The notes: a model not told the origin generated them from the letters alone. Counted from the stretch's first letter, positions 10,005-18,851 are shown. The stretch is DNA of 64,000 nucleotides from Euplotes aediculatus (GCA_030463445.1 JAQGFW010008569.1:1-64000), one strand, 5' to 3'. Numbers and translations: made by a program.

Positions 10005-13000
10005 TCAATTACATCCACCAATTTCAGCCTTGAAAACCCCACCAGTTGCAGGATTTGCCACAAAACCTTGATTCAATAAAATTGTTTTTGATTGATAAGT
10101 TACTCTTGCCAAACTGGTTAATTGATTGGTGGCTGTGATTAAGCCGTTGGTTGCTGAGGCTTGTATGGTTAGGTTTTCAGTGGAATAGTTGGGAGTAGTG
10201 ATTGGTAAGGATGTAGGGCAAATTACGGTTACAGAAACAATATTTCTTGAAAGATTACATGCTGTATAATTTTTACAAGCAACATAATAGTTTTTGCTTT
10301 GATTAAGTATAGGTGTTTTATAGCTATCACTATTGTTTAGCATTATGCCCCCATTGGGTTGGTCATACCACACATAACCATTAGTACATCCTGTGGCAGA
10401 TAGTGTAGTTTGCTGACCTGCATTTATTATTTTATTACTTGATATAGGACTTTGATTTGGAATAACATCAATTCTGAATGCAGACTCTGTATAACACCAT
10501 AAATAACGATATCCATTTCCTCCATTATTGGGGGCAGTGCCAAAATAGCCATCAGGATAACCAATTGAACCGAATTGATATAATCCAGAAATATTAGAAT
10601 TTACATTAGTAATATTGGTATTATTATATGTACCGTTTACAGGACTTCCCTGAGGACCATCAAAAACAGCCGTTACTAATCCAAATTCAAGATTTAAACT
10701 TGCTCCTTCACATACACGTGTTGTAGCTTGTGGACTCGACTCTTTTTTTTGTGGGCATCTTTCTGCAAGGTAAACAAGAAAATCTACGGTTCCTGCATCA
10801 GTTTGTGCTCGCATCCAATGATAGCCTGAACGATATGTTGGAAATTCAATCATAACACGACCATTATACGCTGTGTTGCCACAGCAATGTGATACTGTCT
10901 CCGTATTCGTGAAATTTCCATCATTATTCATATCTATAAAAAATTTAAGATTATTGTCTGGTAAATCATTAAATTCATAATTATACCATTCGTTTCTTAT
11001 CAATCTTAAATTTGTAACTTGTCTGTTCCGTACAATTAGAACACCATTATAATAATCGTAATCATCGAGATGATCTCCAAATATAAACCTTCCAACTGCG
11101 GAGCTTTGCGGTGGAGAATTATCTGGTGGGTTTCTAAGTATTTCTACCCTAGAACGCCCCACATTACTAATGCACTTGTTTCCATAAGAAGAATTTCCTA
11201 TGATTTTGTCAAAGTAATAATCTGTGTCGTTATTTAGTACAGGAGTAGTAAACGGACTTGTATTTCCTAATATATTGTTTTTAGACGGGCTGTCGTACAG
11301 TTTAACAGGTCCAGTGAACCTTCCCCAAATTTCTGCTGATGTATTTGGAAGAATACTGTAAAAATCATGATAAGAATAAAAGTTAGGGTCGGGTATGTTA
11401 AAATTTATTGTTGTTGTATAAATGCAATTATTGCTAAAATTAATAGAAACTGTATAAGTACCAGCATGAATGACATCGGCTATAGTGATAGTTGGATTTC
11501 TAAGCTGGCTTGAAAAAGAGTTGGGACCAATCCAATTATACGAATTAGCATCATCGCTAAATAATGAAATAGTTTGCCCCTGACAAACAGGTGAATTACT
11601 TCCCACATTAGGGATAGGTGGAACAACAATATTTATAGTTGTAGTGGCTTCACAACCATTGGTATCAAAAATATGTAAATTATAAGTACCACTATTTTGT
11701 ACCGAAGCATTAGATATAATAGGGGAATAAACAGCACTACTAAAATTGTTTGGACCAGTCCAGTTGAAGCAATAATTACTTGGTGCAGTAGAACTTAAAT
11801 TTATAGAATTTCCTGGGCATGTAATAGCATTAGTAGTAATTTCAGGTGTAGTAGCAGTACAATAATCTATTACACGAATGAGGAAATCTCTAAAATCAGC
11901 CACATCGTAGTTACCACAAGGTTCTGCGGGTCCAGGATAAAAACCTGCTCCTGGTTTTATGATAATTCTTAAATGTTTCCAGCCATTTGTACCAGAATTT
12001 GGAATAATTAAGTTACCTTCTACTGCCGATATATGAACAACATTATTGTCTTGATAAATAAATTCGCCTTCATCAACAAAATCACCATCATCGTTATTAT
12101 CTATCCACATAGAGTAGTGAAAGTTACCATTGACTCCCATATAATAAGGATAACTTTGCCCTTTATAAAAAGTAAAGCACTCAAAATCAGATATATTTAT
12201 ATTTGGTGGAGCCGTCCCAATATTAGTAGCAGAAATGTTATTTAGTTTGAAACTTTGAATACCTATCCCTACTTGAGAGATAGTTGGCTGGCAAGTTGGT
12301 GGTGTTTCGCCAAAGGACAAAACAACATTAGTAGTAGCAGTAGCTGTACAAGTGCCAGTTGTCGCTGTAAGTGTATAAATACCAGCCATAGAAGTGGTAG
12401 CAGAACTGATTACAGGGCTTTGTTGTGAGCTTGTAAAAGAGTTGGGTCCTGTCCATGAATAGGTGTCTGCAACCGAGCTCGTTAGCTCAATATTATGACC
12501 AACCATGACGGGTGAATTATTACTTAAAATAGGCGTACAATTAGCATTTGCAGTGCCGATTTGTACAACATAATCTTCTGTTTCGGCAGGAGAAAATGTT
12601 CCACAAGGTGTAAGAGTAGCTCCAAGATTGTTATGAATCATGACACGCATATATTTTAAGCCTCCTGTCGTTCCGCTTGGTATGGTTATGTTGCCCACAT
12701 AAATCATCATACCCGTTGTTTGAATTAATTCTTCTCCTGCATCATCAAAATCACCATCATTATTCGTATCTAACCATATAGCAAACTTGAAAGGACTTGC
12801 AAAAGGGGATACGTTACCACTGATTGAAATTGAAATGGAGGAGCCTACAGTAAGACTATTTGATTCAAAGGCTGTTGTATTTGCACTGTAACCATTACAT
12901 GAAGGGGTCGAATTGATTGGACCTACACCATTTAAAGAAAATGAATTCAAATAAAACCACGTATCTGGAATACCAGAACACAAGGCGGTAGTTATAGGTG

Positions 13001-13076
13001 TACAAGTCGGTGCTATCTGTCCAAACCCTACAACCGAAACTCCCCAGAGTATTAGTAAGTAAATAAGTTTTTTCAT
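10005..13076 (-). CDS. GEVED/Ig-like secreted protein with GC-x C-terminal tail
   Basis: A 1023-residue protein starting at the ATG at 13076 (MKKLIYLLILWG, cleavage near VGFGQ); the TTG two codons upstream is less likely. It has three GEVED-type regions: near residue 60-175 (FAIWLDTNNDGDFDDAGEEL), near 270-405 (SMWIDNNDDGDFVDEGEF) and a third near 640-790 (FFIDMNNDGNF). Between them lie Ig-like modules marked SWTGPNSF, NWTGPNNF and NWIGPNSF. The C-terminal ~68 residues end in GGCN and match the tail of the downstream ELWxxDGT protein, both as protein and as DNA. The N-terminus is closely related to that of the giant protein at 1-6827, which suggests duplication of a promoter plus N-terminal module. 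It is likely exported and surface-exposed. Regulation by the LytTR protein directly upstream is inferred from the direct repeats before its start. Confidence 0.88.
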   Translation of the reverse strand: MKKLIYLLILWGVSVVGFGQIAPTCTPITTALCSGIPDTWFYLNSFSLNGVGPINSTPSCNGYSANTTAFESNSLTVGSSISISISGNVSPFASPFKFAIWLDTNNDGDFDDAGEELIQTTGMMIYVGNITIPSGTTGGLKYMRVMIHNNLGATLTPCGTFSPAETEDYVVQIGTANANCTPILSNNSPVMVGHNIELTSSVADTYSWTGPNSFTSSQQSPVISSATTSMAGIYTLTATTGTCTATATTNVVLSFGETPPTCQPTISQVGIGIQSFKLNNISATNIGTAPPNINISDFECFTFYKGQSYPYYMGVNGNFHYSMWIDNNDDGDFVDEGEFIYQDNNVVHISAVEGNLIIPNSGTNGWKHLRIIIKPGAGFYPGPAEPCGNYDVADFRDFLIRVIDYCTATTPEITTNAITCPGNSINLSSTAPSNYCFNWTGPNNFSSAVYSPIISNASVQNSGTYNLHIFDTNGCEATTTINIVVPPIPNVGSNSPVCQGQTISLFSDDANSYNWIGPNSFSSQLRNPTITIADVIHAGTYTVSINFSNNCIYTTTINFNIPDPNFYSYHDFYSILPNTSAEIWGRFTGPVKLYDSPSKNNILGNTSPFTTPVLNNDTDYYFDKIIGNSSYGNKCISNVGRSRVEILRNPPDNSPPQSSAVGRFIFGDHLDDYDYYNGVLIVRNRQVTNLRLIRNEWYNYEFNDLPDNNLKFFIDMNNDGNFTNTETVSHCCGNTAYNGRVMIEFPTYRSGYHWMRAQTDAGTVDFLVYLAERCPQKKESSPQATTRVCEGASLNLEFGLVTAVFDGPQGSPVNGTYNNTNITNVNSNISGLYQFGSIGYPDGYFGTAPNNGGNGYRYLWCYTESAFRIDVIPNQSPISSNKIINAGQQTTLSATGCTNGYVWYDQPNGGIMLNNSDSYKTPILNQSKNYYVACKNYTACNLSRNIVSVTVICPTSLPITTPNYSTENLTIQASATNGLITATNQLTSLARVTYQSKTILLNQGFVANPATGGVFKAEIGGCN

Positions 13077-13142
13077 ATCCAAGAAATGTATTAAAATGAT
13101 GTCAAAGTTTACTGGTTATTAGGTTTTTATGCTCATTTTCCC

Positions 13143-13172
13143 ATTTATCGGTAGCCAATCTGATTTAACGGT
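13143..13172 (-). promoter_or_regulatory. Paired 10-bp direct repeats, LytTR-type operator candidate
   Basis: Minus-strand ACCGTTAAAT (13172-13163) and ACCGATAAAT (13152-13143) are 20 bp apart, with the near copy 67 bp before the ATG at 13076. The far copy overlaps the last codons and stop of the LytTR gene. Spacing, distance and sequence mirror the pair at 6892-6921, with the T and A variants in swapped order. Confidence 0.6.
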
Positions 13173-13479
13173 CAATCAACCACTTTTTTAAGCCCTCTCT
13201 CTTACGCCTCGAAACCACAACTACTTGATTATTTGACATCTCTAAAAGATTTTGCCTATCCTGAAATACCTTAATTCGATGCAGATTGACCATGTAAGAC
13301 TTATGGGTTCGGTAGAATTCATACGGTAAAAAGCGTGACTCAAGCGTTTTGAGTGGAGTAGCTACAATGACTTTTTTGCCATTGGCATAATGCACGATGG
13401 TATAGTTTATGGCAGCGGTTAATAAAATAACATCTTCGGGATTTACGGTAGTTCGACCACCAATTTGGATGTATTTCAT
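13165..13479 (-). CDS. LytTR-domain DNA-binding protein without receiver
   Basis: A 104-residue protein consisting of a LytTR domain: ILLTAAINYTIVHYANGKK, then TPLKTLESRFLPYEFYRTHKS and YMVNLHRIKVFQ, ending in the basic RRKREGLKKWLIDR. These are the conserved strands and the FxRxHKSYxVN motif of LytTR regulators, which contact direct repeats in DNA. There is no response-regulator receiver, so it is not controlled by phosphorylation in the usual way. It follows the HTH mini-regulator with a 2-bp gap (one operon) and lies directly upstream of the surface-protein operon, whose promoter region carries LytTR-like repeats. I infer it regulates that operon and the giant gene. Confidence 0.85.
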   Translation of the reverse strand: MKYIQIGGRTTVNPEDVILLTAAINYTIVHYANGKKVIVATPLKTLESRFLPYEFYRTHKSYMVNLHRIKVFQDRQNLLEMSNNQVVVVSRRKREGLKKWLIDR

Positions 13480-13481
13480 GG

Positions 13482-13697
13482 CTAAAAAGTTTGAGATTTG
13501 TTTATATCAATCCAATTATGACGGATAGCTTCTTTAATCAAACCTACTACAGACTGTACCCCAGTTTTTCGGAAGAGATTTCGCCTGTGGGTTTCGATGG
13601 TGGGTACGCTTACGTGCAGACAATCAGCGATTTGCTCGGTGGTGAGTTCTCTGCCGATGAGTTGCAGTACCTCCATTTCACGAGGGGTGAGTTTCAT
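13482..13697 (-). CDS. LuxR-type HTH-only mini-regulator
   Basis: I choose the ATG at 13697, giving 71 residues (MKLTPREMEVLQLIGREL...). These are almost exactly one LuxR/NarL C-terminal HTH: LTPREMEVLQLI, EQIADCLHVSVPTIETHRRNL, KTGVQSVVGLIKEAI. An in-frame ATG at 13784 would add 29 residues of no recognisable domain, and its coding would run through the duplicated dyads at 13753-13797, so I prefer the shorter form. There is no receiver or ligand domain. It is transcribed divergently from the histidine kinase at 13884 and just ahead of the LytTR gene. Its activity may depend on expression level or on partners. Confidence 0.75.
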   Translation of the reverse strand: MKLTPREMEVLQLIGRELTTEQIADCLHVSVPTIETHRRNLFRKTGVQSVVGLIKEAIRHNWIDINKSQTF

Positions 13698-13752
13698 AGA
13701 TTTTTGGGGTATAATAGTATGGATACAAAATTGAAGAGATAATAAAAAATAA

Positions 13753-13797
13753 TTACTCACGGTTTTCCATGATTTTTTACTCATGGTTTACCATGAT
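13753..13797. promoter_or_regulatory. Duplicated dyad operator in a divergent intergenic region
   Basis: Two 21-bp direct copies (13753-13773 and 13777-13797) match at 19 of 21 positions and start 24 bp apart. The second copy contains CATGGTTTACCATG, a dyad CATGGT-TT-ACCATG; in the first copy the left arm has one change. It lies between the HTH mini-regulator and the histidine kinase, so it could serve either promoter. The binding protein is unknown; a LuxR-type dimer fits the symmetry. Confidence 0.5.
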
Positions 13798-13883
13798 ATT
13801 TCGGTGAGAGGCTTGAAAATATGGGGACTTTTTGGCTATTTTTATTAGTTAATTCGTTTTGACTATTTAATAATTGGTGTTGA

Positions 13884-15773
13884 ATGAACATTGAAAAAAA
13901 ACATATTGTATCTACAAATTTTATATTATTTCTGTGTATTCATCTAAGTTGTTTATACGTCTTTGGGCAGGGCTATGACAGAAAAGATTTATTTATAAAT
14001 CATAAAAATCGAATCGCAGCATTAGAAAAGCAAAAACCTTCACTCAACCGTGATACATTACTTGTTTTAGAGTTGGATACTTTGATTCAATTATTTCATG
14101 AAACAGATTATGAATGGATGAAAAACTACCATCATGGCGATACTTTCAAAAAAATGAAACATTATGCCTACAATTCTAAATGGAAGAAGGGAATTGCAAT
14201 GTATCATTTGGCGAGCGGTGTACGATTTGTAGATGCTTATCATTCAGTTGAAGGATTAAATGAACTACAATTAGCCTTGAAGCAATATGAAGAATTAAAT
14301 GATTACCCAAACATCATAAAGACACTCATTCGCACAACAGTAGTTTATACTTATCATACGGATTCTCTATCGCCATTACCCTATTTCGATAGAGCTATTT
14401 CGCTTGCTCACCAGATTAGAGATACTTCATTGATTCATTTTGTATATAATTATAAAGGAGATTATCATGTAATGAAGAGAGATTTTAAGTCTGCTCTCTA
14501 TTATTATGATTGGATTAGAAAAAATATTAAAAAGCCAAAAGAAAAGAAGTTAAATCATTGGACAAACGATGTGTATTTGGCTACTTGTCTTATATACAAT
14601 AATAGAGAGCGAGAAGGGAGACAACTACTGAACAGAACTCTTGAAGCATTGCCAACCGATGTTATTTATCACAGGTATTTGCATGTAGTAATCAGAAATT
14701 ACATCGTGGAGTTTTATATGAAAAAAAGTAGATTTGAAGATGCAAAAATATATGTTGACCAGTTGATAAAATTAAATAATGCCAATTCCAATTTTGAGCT
14801 TCAGGAAGGTTATGAGATTGTGCATAAATTTTATTATGAATATTATAAAAGCAATAAAAATTTTGAAGCAGCTCTAAAAAGCCATGAAAGTTTAGTGAAA
14901 TATATAAGCCAGTTTCATCAGCAAGATTTAAAGAATCGTATTGATGGAATAAAATCAAGAATAGCACTTGAAGAAAATACCAAGAAATTAAGTCAATTAG
15001 AAATTGACAAACTCAAAACTGAAAGTCAGAAGGAGATTCAACTACGCTGGTTTTTAATTGCTATAAGCTTATTAGCTGTGATTGCTACAATTTATGTTTT
15101 TCTGACAAACAAATCATTGAAAGGTAAAAACGAAGTTTTACAAAAGAAAAACCAAGAAATCTCCGAAGCATCACTAAAAGGTCAAACCATCGAACGCCAG
15201 CGAGTAGCTGCCGATTTGCACGATAATCTGGGCAGCACACTCTCGGCACTTTGGCTAAGTGTTGATATGATTGATAAATCAAAAATGAATGCAGAAGAGC
15301 GAGAAATTCATCAAAACCTCCGAGAAAACCTCGAAAAAGCCTACAATGATGTGCGTTTGCTATCACATAATCTACTTCCCGAAGAATTTGAAAAACAAGG
15401 ACTTGTGCCAACGCTACAAGGTTTTGTGCGAAAAATAAGCAAAAATTCAAAGATTAATTTCGATTTACAAATCTCCGAAGATTTTGGCAGAGTAGCCAAC
15501 AAAGTAGAGTTTGAATTATACAGTATTTGTCTCGAATTGGTTAATAATATCATCAAACATTCAAAAGCAACCGAGGCGAAAATTGAACTTTCTCGCACCG
15601 AAAACCAAGTAAAACTGCTCATTGCTGACAACGGAATTGGCACATTCAAAAACGAAAGCGATGGTAAAGGTATGAAAAATGTAAAAGCAAGAGTTGAGTC
15701 GCTGAATGGAGTTTGGAATGTGCAAAATATTGAAAACCAAGGGTTTGTCAATGAGATTTTGGTAAGGGTTTAA
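13884..15773 (+). CDS. NarL-type sensor histidine kinase with TPR-like sensor region
   Basis: A 629-residue membrane kinase. An N-terminal signal/hydrophobic segment (about residues 12-28) leads to a ~350-residue alpha-helical, TPR-like periplasmic region. Then comes a transmembrane helix near 389-409 (WFLIAISLLAVIATIYVFLT), a short coiled linker, a HisKA_3 dimerisation helix with the phospho-acceptor His (IERQRVAADLHDNLGSTLSA), and a HATPase with an N-box near ELVNNIIKHSKA and G-boxes DNGIGT and GKGMKN. It autophosphorylates and passes phosphate to a NarL-type regulator. The convergent response regulator at 15770-16411 overlaps its end by 4 bp and is the natural partner, although it is not co-transcribed. 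Confidence 0.9.
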   Translation: MNIEKKHIVSTNFILFLCIHLSCLYVFGQGYDRKDLFINHKNRIAALEKQKPSLNRDTLLVLELDTLIQLFHETDYEWMKNYHHGDTFKKMKHYAYNSKWKKGIAMYHLASGVRFVDAYHSVEGLNELQLALKQYEELNDYPNIIKTLIRTTVVYTYHTDSLSPLPYFDRAISLAHQIRDTSLIHFVYNYKGDYHVMKRDFKSALYYYDWIRKNIKKPKEKKLNHWTNDVYLATCLIYNNREREGRQLLNRTLEALPTDVIYHRYLHVVIRNYIVEFYMKKSRFEDAKIYVDQLIKLNNANSNFELQEGYEIVHKFYYEYYKSNKNFEAALKSHESLVKYISQFHQQDLKNRIDGIKSRIALEENTKKLSQLEIDKLKTESQKEIQLRWFLIAISLLAVIATIYVFLTNKSLKGKNEVLQKKNQEISEASLKGQTIERQRVAADLHDNLGSTLSALWLSVDMIDKSKMNAEEREIHQNLRENLEKAYNDVRLLSHNLLPEEFEKQGLVPTLQGFVRKISKNSKINFDLQISEDFGRVANKVEFELYSICLELVNNIIKHSKATEAKIELSRTENQVKLLIADNGIGTFKNESDGKGMKNVKARVESLNGVWNVQNIENQGFVNEILVRV

Positions 15774-16411
15774 TCGGCAAGCCCGTGTTTTAAAGCATAT
15801 TTTGCCAAACCAATGGCACTTTTCACATTAAGTTTCTGAAACAAATTTCTGCGATGTGTTTCGACAGTCGAGAGACTTATGAACAGCTTATCTGCGATTT
15901 CTTGACTCGAAAACTCCATTGCAATTAACCGCAAAACCTCAATTTCTCGTTCGGTCAGGTGTTGGATAGTTTCGGGTTGGGCATTATTGAGGTCGTTGTC
16001 ATCATTGGCGGCCAATTCGTCAATCACCGCTTCACTAAAATATTTTTTACCGCTCATTATCCGTTCAATCGCCTTTTCGATTTCATCTCTACCTGTTTTT
16101 TTTAGTATATATCCATTAACACCTGCTTTTATTGCCCCTCTGATATTTGGGGCATCTTCGACCATCGTAAGTAAAAGAACTTTTATTTTTGGGAAAGTTG
16201 ATTTTATCAACAAAGTGAGGTCTATACCATTCAGATACGGAATATTATAATCTGTAATTACCAAATCTACTTCGTTTTCTTTAAGAAAGTCTGCAACAAC
16301 ACGGCTATCATTGAGTGTACCCACAACCTCAATGTTATCGAGTGTTCTTAGCAAAAGTTTTAGGCTTTCGAGTATTACTTGGTGGTCATCAATCAGCAAA
16401 ATTCGTGTCAT
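15770..16411 (-). CDS. NarL-type response regulator
   Basis: 213 residues from the ATG at 16411 (MTRILLIDDHQVI); the longer frame adds a basic stretch without homology. The receiver has the acidic pair DD, the phospho-acceptor Asp in VITDYNIPYLNG, and Lys in ILKKTG. The C-terminal LuxR HTH is LTEREIEVLRLI...IADKLFISLSTVETHRRNLFQKLNV. It is convergent with and overlaps the kinase at 13884-15773, its likely phosphate donor. A -7 box TACATTTG lies 37 bp upstream of the start. Confidence 0.9.
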   Translation of the reverse strand: MTRILLIDDHQVILESLKLLLRTLDNIEVVGTLNDSRVVADFLKENEVDLVITDYNIPYLNGIDLTLLIKSTFPKIKVLLLTMVEDAPNIRGAIKAGVNGYILKKTGRDEIEKAIERIMSGKKYFSEAVIDELAANDDNDLNNAQPETIQHLTEREIEVLRLIAMEFSSQEIADKLFISLSTVETHRRNLFQKLNVKSAIGLAKYALKHGLAD

Positions 16412-16447
16412 GTTAGAATGGGATTTAATCTTTTTGGGAAAGAATAA

Positions 16448-16455
16448 CAAATGTA
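16448..16455 (-). promoter_or_regulatory. Bacteroidota -7 box TACATTTG
   Basis: Minus-strand TACATTTG matches TAnnTTTG and would place the transcript start about 30 nt before the response regulator's ATG at 16411, supporting that start. No clear -33 TTG is visible. Confidence 0.4.
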
Positions 16456-16522
16456 GTGGTATTGATGATATTATAAACTCTTTTTTTATTTATCGGGATG
16501 TGTTTTTGTGGGGATTATAAAA

Positions 16523-16566
16523 ATCACAAAAAAAACCTCTTCGGAGGCAAAGAGGTTTTTTGTGAT
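16523..16566. terminator. Bidirectional intrinsic terminator
   Basis: AAAAACCTCTT (16531-16541) pairs with AAGAGGTTTTT (16550-16560) around an 8-nt loop, and ATCACA/TGTGAT extends the stem. There are A and T runs on both sides. It lies 18 bp after the gpmI stop (minus strand). Confidence 0.8.
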
Positions 16567-16583
16567 TATAGAGACTTTCTTTA

Positions 16584-18119
16584 TCAAATCAACTCATTTC
16601 CAGTCATTTCGGCTGGTTTCGAGATTCCCATCAATTTCAAAATTGTAGGAGCAACATCGGCCAATTTACCGTCTTTTACTTCGCCACGCCATTCTTTATC
16701 TACCACAATACACGGCACAAGATTGAGCGAATGAGCTGTATTTGGTGTGTTGTCGTCATTGAGCATGTAATCGGCGTTTCCGTGGTCGGCAATCACGATG
16801 CTCGTGTAGCCATTTGCCAAGCCAGTTTCTACTACTTTTGCAAGGGCTTCGTCCACCGTCTCAACGGCGGTCATTACGGCTTCCATTACTCCTGTATGTC
16901 CGACCATATCGGGTGCGGCAAAGTTAAGGCAAACAAAGTCCACATCGCCTTTTTGTAATTCAGGAACGATAGAATCACCAATCTCACGGCTTGCCATTTG
17001 GGGCTTGAGGTCGTATGTTTTTACGTCTTTTGGCGATGGACAAAGCAAACGGCTCTCGCCAGCAAAGGGTTCTTCACGTCCACCCGAAAAGAAAAACGTA
17101 ACGTGCGGATATTTCTCAGTTTCGGCAATACGAATCTGATTTTTGCCAGCACGAGCTACTACTTCGCCAAGCGTATTATTGAGGTTATCTTTGTCATAAA
17201 TTACTTTTACGCCACTAAACGACTCATCATAATTGGTCATTGTTATGTAGTAAAGGTTCAGTTTGGTTGTACCTTGCTCTGGGAAGTCCTGCTGGGTCAA
17301 AGCCATCGTAATCTCACGACCTCTATCGGTTCGGTAGTTGTAGCAAAGTACCACATCGCCCTCTTCGATAAGCCCGATTGGCGATTCGTTATCATCTACC
17401 ACCACGATTGGTTTAATAAATTCATCGGTTTCGCCAGCTGCATAACTATTTTCGATTGCCGAAATGATACCATCGCCAGATACTTTTTCGCCAACACCTT
17501 TAACCAATAAATTATACGCTTCTGCCACACGTTCCCAGCGTTTGTCTCTATCCATTGCATAGAAACGCCCGATAACCGACGCCACTTTACCAGTAGATTT
17601 ATCGAGATGGTTCTGCAAATCTTTCATGTAGCCAACGCCACTTTTGGGGTCGGTATCACGGCCATCCATAAATGCATGGATAAACACATTAGATAAACCT
17701 TTGTCGTGAGCGATACTACAAAGACCCTTTAAGTGGTCTATGTGCGAATGGACACCACCATCCGAAACCAAACCAATAAAATGTACTTTCTTATTGTTGT
17801 TTTTAGCGTATTCGAGAGCATCATTCAAAACAGGCTCGTTTGCCAGAGTGCCTTCTTCTACCGCCAAATTGATTTTTACTAAATCCTGATACACGATTCG
17901 TCCAGCACCAAGGTTTGTATGTCCTACTTCCGAATTTCCCATTTGTCCATCGGGCAAACCAACTGCCAATCCACAGGCTTCGAGTTTTCCGTGCGGATAC
18001 TTTGCCAATAATTCACGATAATAAGGCACATTTGCTTTATCAATTGCCGAACGCCGTTCTTCGCCTTTTTTGGGGATTCCCCAACCGTCTAATATGATAA
18101 GAATTACTTTTTTGTCCAA
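16584..18119 (-). CDS. gpmI: 2,3-bisphosphoglycerate-independent phosphoglycerate mutase
   Basis: Interconverts 3- and 2-phosphoglycerate in glycolysis and gluconeogenesis with two Mn ions, in the cytoplasm. The start is read as TTG at 18119 (M-DKKVILIILDGWGIP), giving 511 residues, the family's usual length. No ATG lies near the conserved N-terminus, and a -7 box lies about 40 bp upstream. Visible motifs are the metal site LDGWG, the catalytic Ser loop in PDGQMGNSEVGHTNLGAGR, DGRDT, RFYAMDRDKRW, and the second metal cluster in NFAAPDMVGHTG and ADHGNADYM. It sits between the kinase/regulator pairs without an evident link to them. Confidence 0.95.
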   Translation of the reverse strand: MDKKVILIILDGWGIPKKGEERRSAIDKANVPYYRELLAKYPHGKLEACGLAVGLPDGQMGNSEVGHTNLGAGRIVYQDLVKINLAVEEGTLANEPVLNDALEYAKNNNKKVHFIGLVSDGGVHSHIDHLKGLCSIAHDKGLSNVFIHAFMDGRDTDPKSGVGYMKDLQNHLDKSTGKVASVIGRFYAMDRDKRWERVAEAYNLLVKGVGEKVSGDGIISAIENSYAAGETDEFIKPIVVVDDNESPIGLIEEGDVVLCYNYRTDRGREITMALTQQDFPEQGTTKLNLYYITMTNYDESFSGVKVIYDKDNLNNTLGEVVARAGKNQIRIAETEKYPHVTFFFSGGREEPFAGESRLLCPSPKDVKTYDLKPQMASREIGDSIVPELQKGDVDFVCLNFAAPDMVGHTGVMEAVMTAVETVDEALAKVVETGLANGYTSIVIADHGNADYMLNDDNTPNTAHSLNLVPCIVVDKEWRGEVKDGKLADVAPTILKLMGISKPAEMTGNELI

Positions 18120-18160
18120 TGGTTTAAGTGTTTTGGTTATGAATTGGAGATTTTTCGATA

Positions 18161-18168
18161 CAAATATA
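18161..18168 (-). promoter_or_regulatory. Bacteroidota -7 box TATATTTG for gpmI
   Basis: Minus-strand TATATTTG fits TAnnTTTG. A transcript start ~7 bp further leaves a leader of ~35 nt before the TTG at 18119, which supports that start codon. No convincing -33 element is seen. Confidence 0.45.
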
Positions 18169-18236
18169 GGGTTTTTGCAGGATTGTATGATAATCAGTAT
18201 GAATTGATTTATGCTTGAGTAGTACATTAGTTTTAC

Positions 18237-18851
18237 TCACAGGTGCTTTATAGCCCAAGTAAGTAAGATGTTTTTTTCTTTGGGAAGTTCTAATTTCTGG
18301 ATAATATTGGTGCGGTGCCCTTCAACGGTTTTTTCAGATATAAACAACAGTTCAGCAATCTGTTTTGAGGTTTTTTGTTGGGCAATGAGTTCCAAGATTT
18401 TCTTTTCGGTAAAAGTCAATTTTTCGAGTTCAGAATTTTGATTTGGCGAATCAATCAATAAATCGTTTTCGAGGTTTTTACTGACGTACTGATTCCCTTT
18501 CTTGACTTCTTCCAAGCATTTTTGTAGCTCTTCTTGGGCATTTTCTTTCAAAACATAACCCGAAACCCCGTATTGATTTGCCTTCCGATACACCGTCATT
18601 TCTTTGTGCATGGTCAGCAATATTATTTTGGTCTGAAGTTTTTGTTTACTGACCTTCTCCAGCACTTCAAGCCCATCCATTCCTGGCATATTTATATCCA
18701 GAATAGCAATATGTGGCTGGTGTGTCGAGATAAGATTAAATGCCGTAATACCGTTTGAGCAAACATTCTCTATGGTATAGCCCAAAGATTCTACAAAAAC
18801 CTTGGTTCCCATGAGGGTAAACGGATGGTCGTCGGCAATAAGTATTCTCAT
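18237..18851 (-). CDS. NarL-type response regulator
   Basis: A 204-residue two-domain regulator. The receiver has DD near the N-terminus (RILIADDHPFTLMG), the phospho-acceptor Asp in AILDINMPGMDGLEVL and Lys in VLKENA. The LuxR HTH is LTFTEKKILELIAQQ...IAELLFISEKTVEGHRTNIIQKL. Its start overlaps the end of the kinase gene by 4 bp (ATGA), so the kinase at 18848-20848 is almost certainly its translationally coupled partner. Targets are unknown. Confidence 0.92.
   Translation of the reverse strand: MRILIADDHPFTLMGTKVFVESLGYTIENVCSNGITAFNLISTHQPHIAILDINMPGMDGLEVLEKVSKQKLQTKIILLTMHKEMTVYRKANQYGVSGYVLKENAQEELQKCLEEVKKGNQYVSKNLENDLLIDSPNQNSELEKLTFTEKKILELIAQQKTSKQIAELLFISEKTVEGHRTNIIQKLELPKEKNILLTWAIKHL

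Noticed and set aside
13698-13784. N-terminal extension of the HTH mini-regulator
   Set aside because: No domain is visible in the extra 29 residues and the DNA there holds a duplicated dyad; the LuxR fold begins at the internal ATG 13697.
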